From contig JAFQGN010000031.1 in NCBI GenBank assembly GCA_017398245.1, positions 1-10,765 of the forward strand: 10,765 bases of DNA. Direction: 5' to 3'. The translations under genes and the position numbers were made by a program. Positions 1 through 6,442 of this stretch are shown here, one piece after another. Position 1 is the first letter of the stretch; every line of letters begins with the position of its first letter. Below the pieces are notes generated by a model. The model had not been told where the DNA came from. It saw nothing but the letters and a program-made list of their open reading frames with translations, and ran no database searches. Origin of the DNA: Clostridia bacterium. Lineage in GTDB: Bacteria; Bacillota_A; Clostridia; Christensenellales; Aristaeellaceae.

Positions 1-183
1 GCGTTTGAGGACAGGTCGTATCGCCCGCATATCACCATGGCGAGGCAGGCGAAGGGGTTCGGCACGCCGCCGCAGATGGAGCCTGTGCGCGTGACGGTGC
101 AGAGATTTGCGCTGTTTGAAAGCGCGCGCGTGGACGGGCGGCTTTGCTATACGCCGATCGCGCGATGGGAGGCGCAGGGATGA
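1..183 (+). CDS. thpR: RNA 2',3'-cyclic phosphodiesterase (ThpR/LigT family), C-terminal fragment
   Basis: Only the last 60 residues are in the window; the gene begins upstream. The visible part has the second H-x-T motif of the 2H phosphoesterase superfamily (PHIT, residues 9-12 of the fragment), followed by AR. It then has the hydrophobic strand with LFES, and it ends with the G-x-x-Y...RW pattern typical of bacterial ThpR C-termini. Members hydrolyse 2',3'-cyclic phosphate ends of RNA and were first described as 2'-5' RNA ligases; they act in the cytoplasm. The stop codon overlaps the ATG of the next gene (ATGA at 180-183), so the two are probably translationally coupled. Family assignment is good, but the first H-x-T motif cannot be checked because it is off the window. 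Confidence 0.8.
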   Translation, partial: AFEDRSYRPHITMARQAKGFGTPPQMEPVRVTVQRFALFESARVDGRLCYTPIARWEAQG

Positions 184-1124
184 ATTGGGCTGAATTTGAA
201 AAAAAGGCGCTGGAAGCCGGGTTTGCGCGGGCGTATGCCGTTTCGCCGGAGCGTTTTGCGCGCTGGGAAAAGGAGACGCTGCGCACGCCGGATCCACGAT
301 GGGAGAATTTGAAGGCGGATCCGCGCGAGAGCATGCCGGATGCGCGGTGCATTGCGGTGCTCGTATGGGCATATCAGCCGTTTTGCGGGTTCCCGGAAGG
401 GGAGCCGACGATCGATGCGTATTATCTGGCTTCGCAGATGGCGCACAGGGAAGCGGAGAAGCTCGCCGGGATGCTGCGCGAGAGCGGATATCAGGCGGAC
501 GCGGCTGCGCCGATTCCGGCTAAACGAGCGCTTTTGCGCACGGGAGAGGCGCGGTATGGCCGCAACGGCCTGCTTTCCGTTGACGGGTTCGGGACGAAGA
601 TCTGTCTGCAGCTGATTCTGACGGACGCGGAGTTCGAAACGGCGGACTGTATGCCGGAGGAGGAGATCGACCGGCGCTGCGGGGAGTGCGGGCTTTGCAA
701 AAAAGAGTGTCCCGTTGGCGCGATTTTGCCCGGAGCACGCATCGACACGGCAAAATGCCTGCGCGCGCAGTCGTATTCTGAGCCGGTACCGGGGCAGCTG
801 CGCGCGCTGATCGGCCGGAGCGTGCTGGGCTGCGATATCTGTCAGCGGGTATGCCCGCGCAATGTACTGATCGGTTCGATCGAGCCGCCGGAAGAGGTTC
901 TGGAGGCGATACGGCTGGAAAAACTGCTGGCGGGGGATACGAAAGCGCTGGCTGCTCTGATCGGCTCGAATTATGCGCGGCCGGTGCGCATGCAGGCGCG
1001 CGCGGCGATCCTCGCGGCAAATTTAGGCAGGAAGGACCTGCTGCCGCTGCTGGAAAAACTTTGCGAAAGCAGATTTGAGCATGTGCGCGAGCATGCGAAA
1101 TGGGCGGTGGAGCGGCTGAAATGA
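180..1124 (+). CDS. QueG-like double [4Fe-4S] cluster protein (epoxyqueuosine reductase family or paralogue)
   Basis: A 314-residue protein. I chose the ATG at 180 because it overlaps the upstream stop as ATGA and has GGGAGG at 167-172; in-frame TTG 144 and ATG 165 are poorer. The QueG layout is clear. There is an N-terminal Rossmann-like/cobalamin-binding part. The first ferredoxin motif has C167, C170, C173 and C177 followed by P, and the second set has C193, C218, C221 and C225 followed by P. A C-terminal HEAT-like segment (about 265-314) ends in a REHAKWA motif resembling the QueG end. QueG reduces epoxyqueuosine to queuosine in tRNA using cobalamin. However, the segment that reads VDSAP in E. 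coli QueG reads DAAAP here (107-111), so the conserved Asp is Ala108, and the nearby GLGW is GEAR. It is also shorter than E. coli QueG (about 380 residues). I infer a QueG-related paralogue whose true reaction may differ. No other queuosine gene is visible. Confidence 0.8.
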   Translation: MNWAEFEKKALEAGFARAYAVSPERFARWEKETLRTPDPRWENLKADPRESMPDARCIAVLVWAYQPFCGFPEGEPTIDAYYLASQMAHREAEKLAGMLRESGYQADAAAPIPAKRALLRTGEARYGRNGLLSVDGFGTKICLQLILTDAEFETADCMPEEEIDRRCGECGLCKKECPVGAILPGARIDTAKCLRAQSYSEPVPGQLRALIGRSVLGCDICQRVCPRNVLIGSIEPPEEVLEAIRLEKLLAGDTKALAALIGSNYARPVRMQARAAILAANLGRKDLLPLLEKLCESRFEHVREHAKWAVERLK

Positions 1125-1585
1125 AGATCACTGTGTGGAAATCCGAGCGGCTGCTGGTTGCCGAGAGAGACGGGCTGGAAGTGTTCCGGTGCAAGGTGCA
1201 GCTGGGCAGCACGCCCATCGGGCACAAAACCGCCGAGGGCGACGGCAGAACGCCCGAGGGCAAGTACTACGTTTGCACAAAAAATGCGCAGAGCAAGTTT
1301 CACCTTGCGCTGGGCGTGAGTTATCCTGCCCCTGCCGATGCGCGGGAGGCTTTTGCGCAGGGGAGGATCAGCGGCGAGCAGATGCGCGCCATAGAAGAGG
1401 CGCATGCGCAGGGGAAAAGGCCGCCATGGGACACGGAGCTTGGCGGGTTCATCATGCTGCACGGGCAGCACCCGGAAGGAAAGACGGGGGACTGGACAGC
1501 CGGATGCGTGGCAATGTATAATGAGGATGTAGAGAAACTGTTCGCAATGGCGCAGATGGGAGACGAGATAGAGATTTTGCCGTAA
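1121..1585 (+). CDS. YkuD-type L,D-transpeptidase catalytic-domain protein, no signal peptide
   Basis: A 154-residue protein. The ATG at 1121 overlaps the preceding stop (ATGA) and has GGTGGAG upstream. The YkuD active site is present: LHG with H114, then DWTAGC with catalytic C129, followed by VAM and N-x-D (134-136). An early segment (about 28-50: LGSTP, K-x-x-EGDGRTPEG-x-Y) matches the family's usual start. YkuD enzymes form or exchange L,D bonds in peptidoglycan or attach proteins to it. The residue after C-V is Ala where classical ErfK/YbiS enzymes have Arg. This resembles the GC-x-AM form of the YafK/DpaA-like branch, some of which are hydrolases. There is no signal peptide, membrane segment or peptidoglycan-binding domain, so how it would reach the wall is unclear. 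It lies in a coupled run with RNA-related genes. The domain call is firm; the substrate is unknown. Confidence 0.85.
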   Translation: MKITVWKSERLLVAERDGLEVFRCKVQLGSTPIGHKTAEGDGRTPEGKYYVCTKNAQSKFHLALGVSYPAPADAREAFAQGRISGEQMRAIEEAHAQGKRPPWDTELGGFIMLHGQHPEGKTGDWTAGCVAMYNEDVEKLFAMAQMGDEIEILP

Positions 1586-1604
1586 AAGAAAAGGGGAAAT
1601 GCAA

Positions 1605-1859
1605 ATGAAAAAGGCAATGCCATGGGTGATCGGGAGCCTGCTGTTCGTGTTTGTGATCGTTTGGGGCGCGGCGGGGATATTGATCAGCACGAACGATTTT
1701 GAGGAGGCGCAGCCGTTTCTCTATGCCGGTGCGGCGGTGTATGTTGCGCTGATGATCGCTCTGATCGCGCGAGCGCATACGAACCGCTGCCCGCACTGCG
1801 GAAAGATGCGCCGGACGCGTGGAAGGTTCTGCCCGTATTGCGGAAAAGAGTTAAAATAA
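1605..1859 (+). CDS. Small membrane protein with C-terminal zinc ribbon, function unknown
   Basis: An 84-residue protein. I prefer the ATG at 1605 to the one at 1599 because AGGGG (1592-1596) then sits about 8 bases upstream. Two hydrophobic segments are visible (about residues 5-26 and 39-56), separated by an acidic stretch that starts near NDFEE. The tail is a short zinc ribbon with two C-x-x-C knuckles, CPHCG and CPYCG, about 16 residues apart. The pattern suggests a two-pass inner-membrane protein with a small metal-binding tail; by the positive-inside rule the Arg/Lys-rich ribbon should be cytoplasmic. It starts 19 bases after the transpeptidase stop and is the last gene before the terminator, so it probably belongs to the same transcript. 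I do not recognise a specific family. Confidence 0.7.
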   Translation: MKKAMPWVIGSLLFVFVIVWGAAGILISTNDFEEAQPFLYAGAAVYVALMIALIARAHTNRCPHCGKMRRTRGRFCPYCGKELK

Positions 1860-1878
1860 AGGATGCAAAAGAGAGAAA

Positions 1879-1906
1879 ACCCCCGGAAGCATGTGCTTCC
1901 GGGGGT
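1879..1906. terminator. Bidirectional intrinsic terminator between convergent genes
   Basis: CCCCCGGAAGC (1880-1890) pairs perfectly with GCTTCCGGGGG (1895-1905) around an ATGT loop, and A1879/T1906 extend the stem. On the minus strand it is followed by a T-rich stretch (complement of 1861-1879), which suits the GH95 gene ending at 1916. On the plus strand the tail TGCTTTGTGTTT is weaker. It sits exactly between the two converging stop codons. Confidence 0.85.
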
Positions 1907-1915
1907 GCTTTGTGT

Positions 1916-4300
1916 TTATGCGTTGAGGGTGAGGGCGCAGGGAGAATCGACAGTGGCGAGCGTTTTGCCCTGATAGCGGATCGCCACGGGGCGATAGGGG
2001 GCCGCTTCGGCGATGACCTTTGCTTCGGCAAGCTTGCCGCCGGCAAAGCGGATATCGACCGTCAGGCCGCCCATGGTCTTGACGCCCTTGATCTCGCCGT
2101 CAGTCCAGGAGGTGGGCAGCGCGGGCAGGAGTTCCACGGCATAGACGCCGTCGTCCTCTCGGCTGCGCAGCAGCATTTCGCAAATGCCGGCCGTTGCGCC
2201 GTAGTTGCCGTCGATCTGGAACGGCGGATGGGCGTCGAACATGTTCGGATAGGTGCCGCCGCCCTTGGTGTAGATGACCTTGCTGTCGCCCACGAGGCGC
2301 AGCTGCATTTTGATCAGCTGCAGCGCGTGGTCGCCGTCGTTCATGCGGGCCCACATGTTGATCTTCCAGCCGAGGCTCCAGCCGGTGCCGTCGTCGCCGC
2401 GCAGTTCCAGAGAGCGGCGCACGGCCTGCATGAGCTCGGGGGTCTTTTCGGAGATCTGCGTGCCCGGATGGAACGGGTAGAGATGGGAGAGGTGTCTGTG
2501 GTGCGGCTCGGCCTCTTCGTATTCTTCGGTCCATTCCAGCAGCTGGCCCTTGGAGCCGATCTGGTACGGGCGGATCTTGGCCAGCTTTTCAGAAATTTCG
2601 GCGGAGAGCTCGTCGGTCTGGCCGAGGATTTCCAGGCCCTTGAGGTAGGTTGTGAAGACTTCCTTGATGATGGCGTCCTGCATGGTGGCGTTGGCCGCGC
2701 CGCTGACGCGGTTGCCCTCGTAGAGGAAGGTGTTTTCCGGCGAGGTGGCGGGGAAGATGGCCAGATGGCCGTGGCCGTCGTCGGCCAGCGCATCGCAATA
2801 GAACAGGGCGGCATCGCGCAGAACGGGCATGGCCCTGTCGCGCAGGAAGGCAAGATCGTTCGTATAGAGGAAATGATCGTACATGTGGCGGGCCATCCAG
2901 CCAAGGGACATGGGCCAGAACGCCCAGACCATGCTGTCCTTGCGCTGATTGCCCACGGGGCTGGAATGACGCCAGAGGTCGGTATTGTGGTGGGCGGCGG
3001 AGCCGCGCGCGCCGTAGAAATCCTTGGCGGTCTGCTTGCCGGTTTCGTGGATGCCTTCGATCAGATCGAACATGGGTTCGGCCATATCGGAAAGGTTGGT
3101 CGGCTCGGCAGGCCAGTAGTTCATTTCGGTGTTGATATTGATGGTGTAGTTGCTCGACCACGGCGGGAGCGTGCTGTCGTTCCAGATGCCCTGCAGATTG
3201 GTGGCCTGTGTGCCCGGGCGGGAGGCGGAGACGGTCAGATAACGGCCGTACTGGAAGAGCAGCTCGTACAGCGCCGGGTCTTCCGGATGTTCGCGGAAGG
3301 CGCGCAGGCGTTCGATGGTGGGCATGTCGGCCTTTTCGGTACCGAGATGGAAATCGCAGCGGTTCATGATGGAGGAGAAGTCTTCCACATGGCGGGCTTT
3401 GAGTGCGGCATAATCCAGACCGAAGGCCTTTTCGACATCGGCGCGGACGTCGGCTTCGGCATTTTTGCCTTCGGTTTCGGGGAATTTATCGAAGCCGTTG
3501 TAGGAGGTGCGCACGAAGAAGCGGATCTCGGCCTCGTCGGCGTCGCGCACGCAGGCGCGGCAATCGCCCTTGCCGCCGTCGCCGCCGGTGAAGGTCGTCT
3601 GCGCGATGACGCAGAAGCGCACGCCCTTTTCGCCGGGCAGATCGGAATAGGTGATCGGATTGGTGCCGTCGGTATCGTAGTGCGGATCGGCGCAGGTGGG
3701 GCAGATGGCGCGGAAGGTGGTCTCCACGCGGCCGAACTCCTTTTCGGAGCAGACGACGTCCAGCATGCGCAGCTGGGAATCCATTTCCATATCAAAGCCG
3801 ATGCGGCCGGGCTTATCCGCCGTCAGCTTCACGACGAGGGCCTGATCGGGATGGGAAATGAAGGTTTCGCGCACATAATGCGCGCCGGCGAAATCGAATT
3901 CCACCGTGTGCACGCCGGTTTCGATATTCAGTTCGCGCCTGTAGTGTTCTACCTGAGCGCCGACGCTCATGAAACCGGGGCCGATGAAGCGGATATACAT
4001 ATTGCCAAGGGGCATGTAGGCCTGGGAATAATGGCTGGTGACTTCGCGCTCGATGAGCGTCTGCGCTTCGTACAGCTTGCCCTCGCGCACGAGCTCCTGT
4101 GCCTTGGCGATGGCCTCGGGCGCGTGTTCGCGCTTGTACTGGCGCGGATGGCCGGACCAGAGCGTGTCCTCGTTCAGGGCGAGCTTTTCTTCCTGCACGC
4201 CGCCGAAGACCATGGCGCCGATGCGGCCGTTGCCGATGGGCAGGGCCTCGACCCATTGCTGGGCAGGTTCGGTATACCAGAGTTTGGATGTGCTTTTCAT
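1916..4300 (-). CDS. Glycoside hydrolase family 95 (alpha-L-fucosidase / alpha-L-galactosidase), cytoplasmic form
   Basis: A 794-residue protein, full length for GH95. The start at 4298-4300 is set by GGAGG eight bases upstream, and the protein begins directly with the family's opening LWYTEPA (7-13). The open frame continues further upstream, but that part is antisense to the next gene. Domains: an N-terminal beta-sandwich (ALPIGNGRIGAMVFGG 19-34, LNEDTLWSG 42-50), an (alpha/alpha)6 barrel, and a C-terminal beta domain. Catalytic positions, by comparison with Bifidobacterium AfcA from memory, are N388 and N390 (NIN in YTININTEMNYW), the general acid E522 (SPEN) and D697 (FQIDGN). The family removes terminal alpha-1,2-linked L-fucose or L-galactose by inversion. 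There is no signal peptide, so it probably acts on imported oligosaccharides. Thr386 replaces the His that I recall as marking true fucosidases. Monocistronic; it has its own -10 (4347-4352) and terminator. Confidence 0.93.
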   Translation of the reverse strand: MKSTSKLWYTEPAQQWVEALPIGNGRIGAMVFGGVQEEKLALNEDTLWSGHPRQYKREHAPEAIAKAQELVREGKLYEAQTLIEREVTSHYSQAYMPLGNMYIRFIGPGFMSVGAQVEHYRRELNIETGVHTVEFDFAGAHYVRETFISHPDQALVVKLTADKPGRIGFDMEMDSQLRMLDVVCSEKEFGRVETTFRAICPTCADPHYDTDGTNPITYSDLPGEKGVRFCVIAQTTFTGGDGGKGDCRACVRDADEAEIRFFVRTSYNGFDKFPETEGKNAEADVRADVEKAFGLDYAALKARHVEDFSSIMNRCDFHLGTEKADMPTIERLRAFREHPEDPALYELLFQYGRYLTVSASRPGTQATNLQGIWNDSTLPPWSSNYTININTEMNYWPAEPTNLSDMAEPMFDLIEGIHETGKQTAKDFYGARGSAAHHNTDLWRHSSPVGNQRKDSMVWAFWPMSLGWMARHMYDHFLYTNDLAFLRDRAMPVLRDAALFYCDALADDGHGHLAIFPATSPENTFLYEGNRVSGAANATMQDAIIKEVFTTYLKGLEILGQTDELSAEISEKLAKIRPYQIGSKGQLLEWTEEYEEAEPHHRHLSHLYPFHPGTQISEKTPELMQAVRRSLELRGDDGTGWSLGWKINMWARMNDGDHALQLIKMQLRLVGDSKVIYTKGGGTYPNMFDAHPPFQIDGNYGATAGICEMLLRSREDDGVYAVELLPALPTSWTDGEIKGVKTMGGLTVDIRFAGGKLAEAKVIAEAAPYRPVAIRYQGKTLATVDSPCALTLNA

Positions 4301-4346
4301 ATTTTGAACCTCCAGACAGATATGCGTAGGGTGATATTCCGAACTT

Positions 4347-4352
4347 ATTATA
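4347..4352 (-). promoter_or_regulatory. -10 box of the GH95 promoter
   Basis: Reading the minus strand there is a consensus TATAAT here, about 46 bases upstream of the GH95 start codon. The -35 position at 17 bp spacing (TATCCC, 4370-4375) is poor, so the promoter may need an activator. It lies back to back with the plus-strand promoter at 4380-4408 within a 138-base divergent gap. Confidence 0.55.
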
Positions 4353-4379
4353 ACAGCTTTTTGCGCGCAGGGATAGGGT

Positions 4380-4408
4380 TTGACGCGATATTTGCGCTGT
4401 GATAGAAT
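4380..4408 (+). promoter_or_regulatory. Sigma-A type promoter of the AlkZ-like gene
   Basis: TTGACG (4380-4385), exactly 17 bases, then TAGAAT (4403-4408). This predicts a start of transcription near 4415 and a leader of about 25 bases before the ATG at 4439, which has GGGAGG at 4425-4430. Confidence 0.75.
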
Positions 4409-4438
4409 GGCGGCAGAAAGAAGAGGGAGGCGGGAAAG

Positions 4439-5464
4439 ATGAACGAGAGGGAAATACTGCTGCTGAATTCGCTGCAGAATTTGCACCTGATGCAAAAGGC
4501 GCCCAAGGAGCGCGTTGTGCGCGATCTGCTCGGGCTGCAGGCGCAGTTTTCCCGCAACCCGCAAATCTCGCTCTTCCTGCGCGCGAGCGACTATGCGCCG
4601 GAGACTTGGGACGAGGGGCTTGTGAAGATCTGGTCGCACAGGGGCACGATCCATGTGATCGACGAGAGGGAACTGGGGATGTATCTTTCTGCAGCCGGGC
4701 ATACCGGGCCGCTGGGCGAAAACTATTGGGGCATCACGCAGGAGCAGGCGCAGAAGTGGTCGCCGTTTTTGCAAAACGAAGTGCTTGCCGGAAACGACAC
4801 GCGCGAGGGCATGAAGGAAGCCTGCCGGAGGGCGGGCATGGACGAAGAGCTGCTCGGGCGGGTGTTTTACGGCTGGGGCGGGCTGATCAAGGAGATGTGC
4901 TGGCGAGGGCTGCTTGCGTGCCGCACGGGTACGGACAAGCGCTATCTTGTGCCGGAAAAGCCTGTGTTCATGGACAGGGACGAGGCGAGAAAAGAGCTGA
5001 TCCGGCGATATTTTGATGTGTTCGGCCCGGCGACGGTGCAGGACTGCGCTGCGTTCTTCTTGTGGAAAATGACGGAGATCAGGCCGATGCTGGAGGAGAT
5101 CCTGCCGGGGCTGCATTGCACGAAGATCGACGGAAAAACGTATTACCATGCGCGGCCTCTGCAGGAAGAGGGCGAGATCCCGCCGTGCGTGCTGGCGCCG
5201 GGGTTTGATCAGCTGATCATGGGGTATCGGGACAGAACGCGCTATATCGACAAAGAGCACAACGGCAAGCTCGTGAACGTGGCGGGCATCGTGTTTCCGG
5301 CTGTCATTTTACGCGGGAGGATCCGGGCGAAATGGAAGCTGGACGGCGCGAAGATCGTGGTCACTCCGTTTGAAAGGCTGCTGAAGAAGGACGAGGCGGC
5401 CATGAAACGCGAGGTAAAGGCGAAGTTCGGGAAAACGGTGCGCGAGATTGTATATGAGCAGTGA
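4439..5464 (+). CDS. AlkZ/YcaQ-type winged-helix DNA glycosylase-like protein (HTH_42 family)
   Basis: A 341-residue protein; ATG 4439 has GGGAGG eight bases upstream. It has the hallmarks of the winged-helix DNA-binding family that includes AlkZ (DNA interstrand crosslink glycosylase of Streptomyces) and E. coli YcaQ/AlkX. These are the N-terminal LLGLQAQ (30-36), W-x-x-RGTIHVI (65-74), APGFDQLIMGYRDR (253-266) and the C-terminal wing with GIVFPAVILRGRIRAKW (283-299). Q34-A35-Q36 fits the QxQ catalytic motif described for AlkZ, whereas E. coli YcaQ carries QxD. Proteins of this group remove bulky or crosslinked alkyl-purines from DNA. Many clostridial members are annotated only as winged-helix proteins and their lesions are unknown. 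No toxin or antibiotic biosynthesis gene is nearby. It has its own promoter, and a separate promoter for the next gene lies just after its stop, so it is probably monocistronic. Confidence 0.85.
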   Translation: MNEREILLLNSLQNLHLMQKAPKERVVRDLLGLQAQFSRNPQISLFLRASDYAPETWDEGLVKIWSHRGTIHVIDERELGMYLSAAGHTGPLGENYWGITQEQAQKWSPFLQNEVLAGNDTREGMKEACRRAGMDEELLGRVFYGWGGLIKEMCWRGLLACRTGTDKRYLVPEKPVFMDRDEARKELIRRYFDVFGPATVQDCAAFFLWKMTEIRPMLEEILPGLHCTKIDGKTYYHARPLQEEGEIPPCVLAPGFDQLIMGYRDRTRYIDKEHNGKLVNVAGIVFPAVILRGRIRAKWKLDGAKIVVTPFERLLKKDEAAMKREVKAKFGKTVREIVYEQ

Positions 5465-5470
5465 TTCTTC

Positions 5471-5499
5471 TTGCGGCAAAGGCCTGCGAGGATTATAAT
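5471..5499 (+). promoter_or_regulatory. Promoter of the GDPD-esterase unit
   Basis: TTGCGG (5471-5476), exactly 17 bases, then a perfect TATAAT (5494-5499). Transcription would start near 5506, leaving a leader of about 33 bases. That leader contains a short palindrome CCTTTC-T-GAAAGG (5515-5527) that overlaps the ribosome binding site AGGAGA (5525-5530). Confidence 0.7.
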
Positions 5500-5538
5500 A
5501 GAAAAGGAACATTGCCTTTCTGAAAGGAGATATATGGT

Positions 5539-6378
5539 ATGGAATTCGATCTGCGAAAGACGGCTCAGGAAAAGATCATTCTCGTGGCGCACAGGGGCAC
5601 CTGCGGCGGAAATATTCCCTGCAATACGATCACCTCGTACGAGATCGCGCTCAAGCAGGGCGCGGACATGATCGAGATCGACGTGGATATGTCCAAGGAC
5701 GGCGAGCTGTTCATTTTCCACCCGGGCATGGAAAAGGCGCATCTGAACATGGACGTGCATATTCCGGAAATGACCGCGGCAGAGGTGAAAAAGCTGCGCT
5801 TTGTGAACCAGGACGATACGCCCACTCAGTTTGGCCTGAATACGCTCGACGAAGTGCTGGAGCAGTTCAAGGGCCGCTGCTATATCAACTGCGATAAGTT
5901 CTGGGAGCATCCGCGCGAGATCTCCGATCATATCCGCGCGCACGGCATGATGGAGCAGATTTTGGTCAAAACTTCGCCCAAGAAGGAGCTGTTCGACGTG
6001 ATCGAGCAGTACGCACCGGATGTGCAGTACATGGTCATTGTGAAGGACAACGCCGAGGCTGTGCACAAGGAGCTGCTGGGCCGCAATATCAACTACATGG
6101 GCCAGGAGCTGTTGTTTGATACCGAGGACAGCCCCATGTGTTCGCCGGAATACCTTGCGCAGCTGCGCAGGGACAATATCCTTTCCTGGGTCAATTCCAT
6201 TATTTACAACTATAAGGCGCAGCTTTCCGCCGGTCACAGCGACGATACCGCTCTTTCCGAGGACATGGAAAAGGGCTGGGGCTGGCTTGCGCGCCGCGGG
6301 TTCGATTTTATCCAGACCGACTGGCCGCTGATGCTCAAGATGTATCTGGAAGAGCAGAAGCTGCTGTACAGAAAGTAA
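5539..6378 (+). CDS. Glycerophosphodiester phosphodiesterase family protein, divergent active site
   Basis: A 279-residue protein without a signal peptide. ATG 5539 has AGGAGA eight bases upstream; ATG 5534 is out of frame. The TIM-barrel GDPD signature is visible: AHRG (17-20), N-x-x-x-NT ending at T30, GADMIEIDVDMSKDGELFIFH (41-61) with likely metal ligands E46 and D48 and catalytic H18 and H61. The third metal ligand, usually Glu in a N-x-E-x-K motif, appears as Asp119 (INCDK). The near-invariant PENT is PCNT (27-30), and H61 is followed by Pro instead of Asp. GDPD enzymes hydrolyse glycerophosphodiesters to glycerol-3-phosphate and an alcohol; related proteins act on other phosphodiesters. 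The changes suggest a subfamily with its own substrate. An esterase-like gene follows 64 bases later, separated by a hairpin. Family call firm, substrate unknown. Confidence 0.87.
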   Translation: MEFDLRKTAQEKIILVAHRGTCGGNIPCNTITSYEIALKQGADMIEIDVDMSKDGELFIFHPGMEKAHLNMDVHIPEMTAAEVKKLRFVNQDDTPTQFGLNTLDEVLEQFKGRCYINCDKFWEHPREISDHIRAHGMMEQILVKTSPKKELFDVIEQYAPDVQYMVIVKDNAEAVHKELLGRNINYMGQELLFDTEDSPMCSPEYLAQLRRDNILSWVNSIIYNYKAQLSAGHSDDTALSEDMEKGWGWLARRGFDFIQTDWPLMLKMYLEEQKLLYRK

Positions 6379-6392
6379 AAGCATTTCGATTG

Positions 6393-6421
6393 GGGACGCG
6401 CCTGCCGCTGCGGGGCGTCCC
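6393..6421 (+). terminator. Intercistronic hairpin, possible partial terminator
   Basis: GGGACGC (6393-6399) pairs with GCGTCCC (6415-6421). An inner 5-bp stem (6401-6405 with 6410-6414, one G-T pair) surrounds a CGCT loop. Only CTTTGC follows, so the U-tract is weak. It may be a leaky terminator or a processing/stability element between the GDPD and esterase genes. Confidence 0.5.
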
Positions 6422-6442
6422 TTTGCATAGAGGGAGGATATC

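Noticed and set aside
1838..4402. An 854-codon open frame on the plus strand opposite the GH95 gene
   Set aside because: It is antisense to a gene with clear catalytic motifs, begins within the preceding gene, has no ribosome site and gives a low-complexity Ala/Gly/His/Asp-rich product. Long antisense frames are common in GC-rich codons.
4301..5260. Upstream extension of the GH95 open frame on the minus strand
   Set aside because: It lies antisense to the AlkZ-like gene, crosses the promoter region and shows no family match. The GGAGG before 4300 and the family's usual N-terminus fix the start there.
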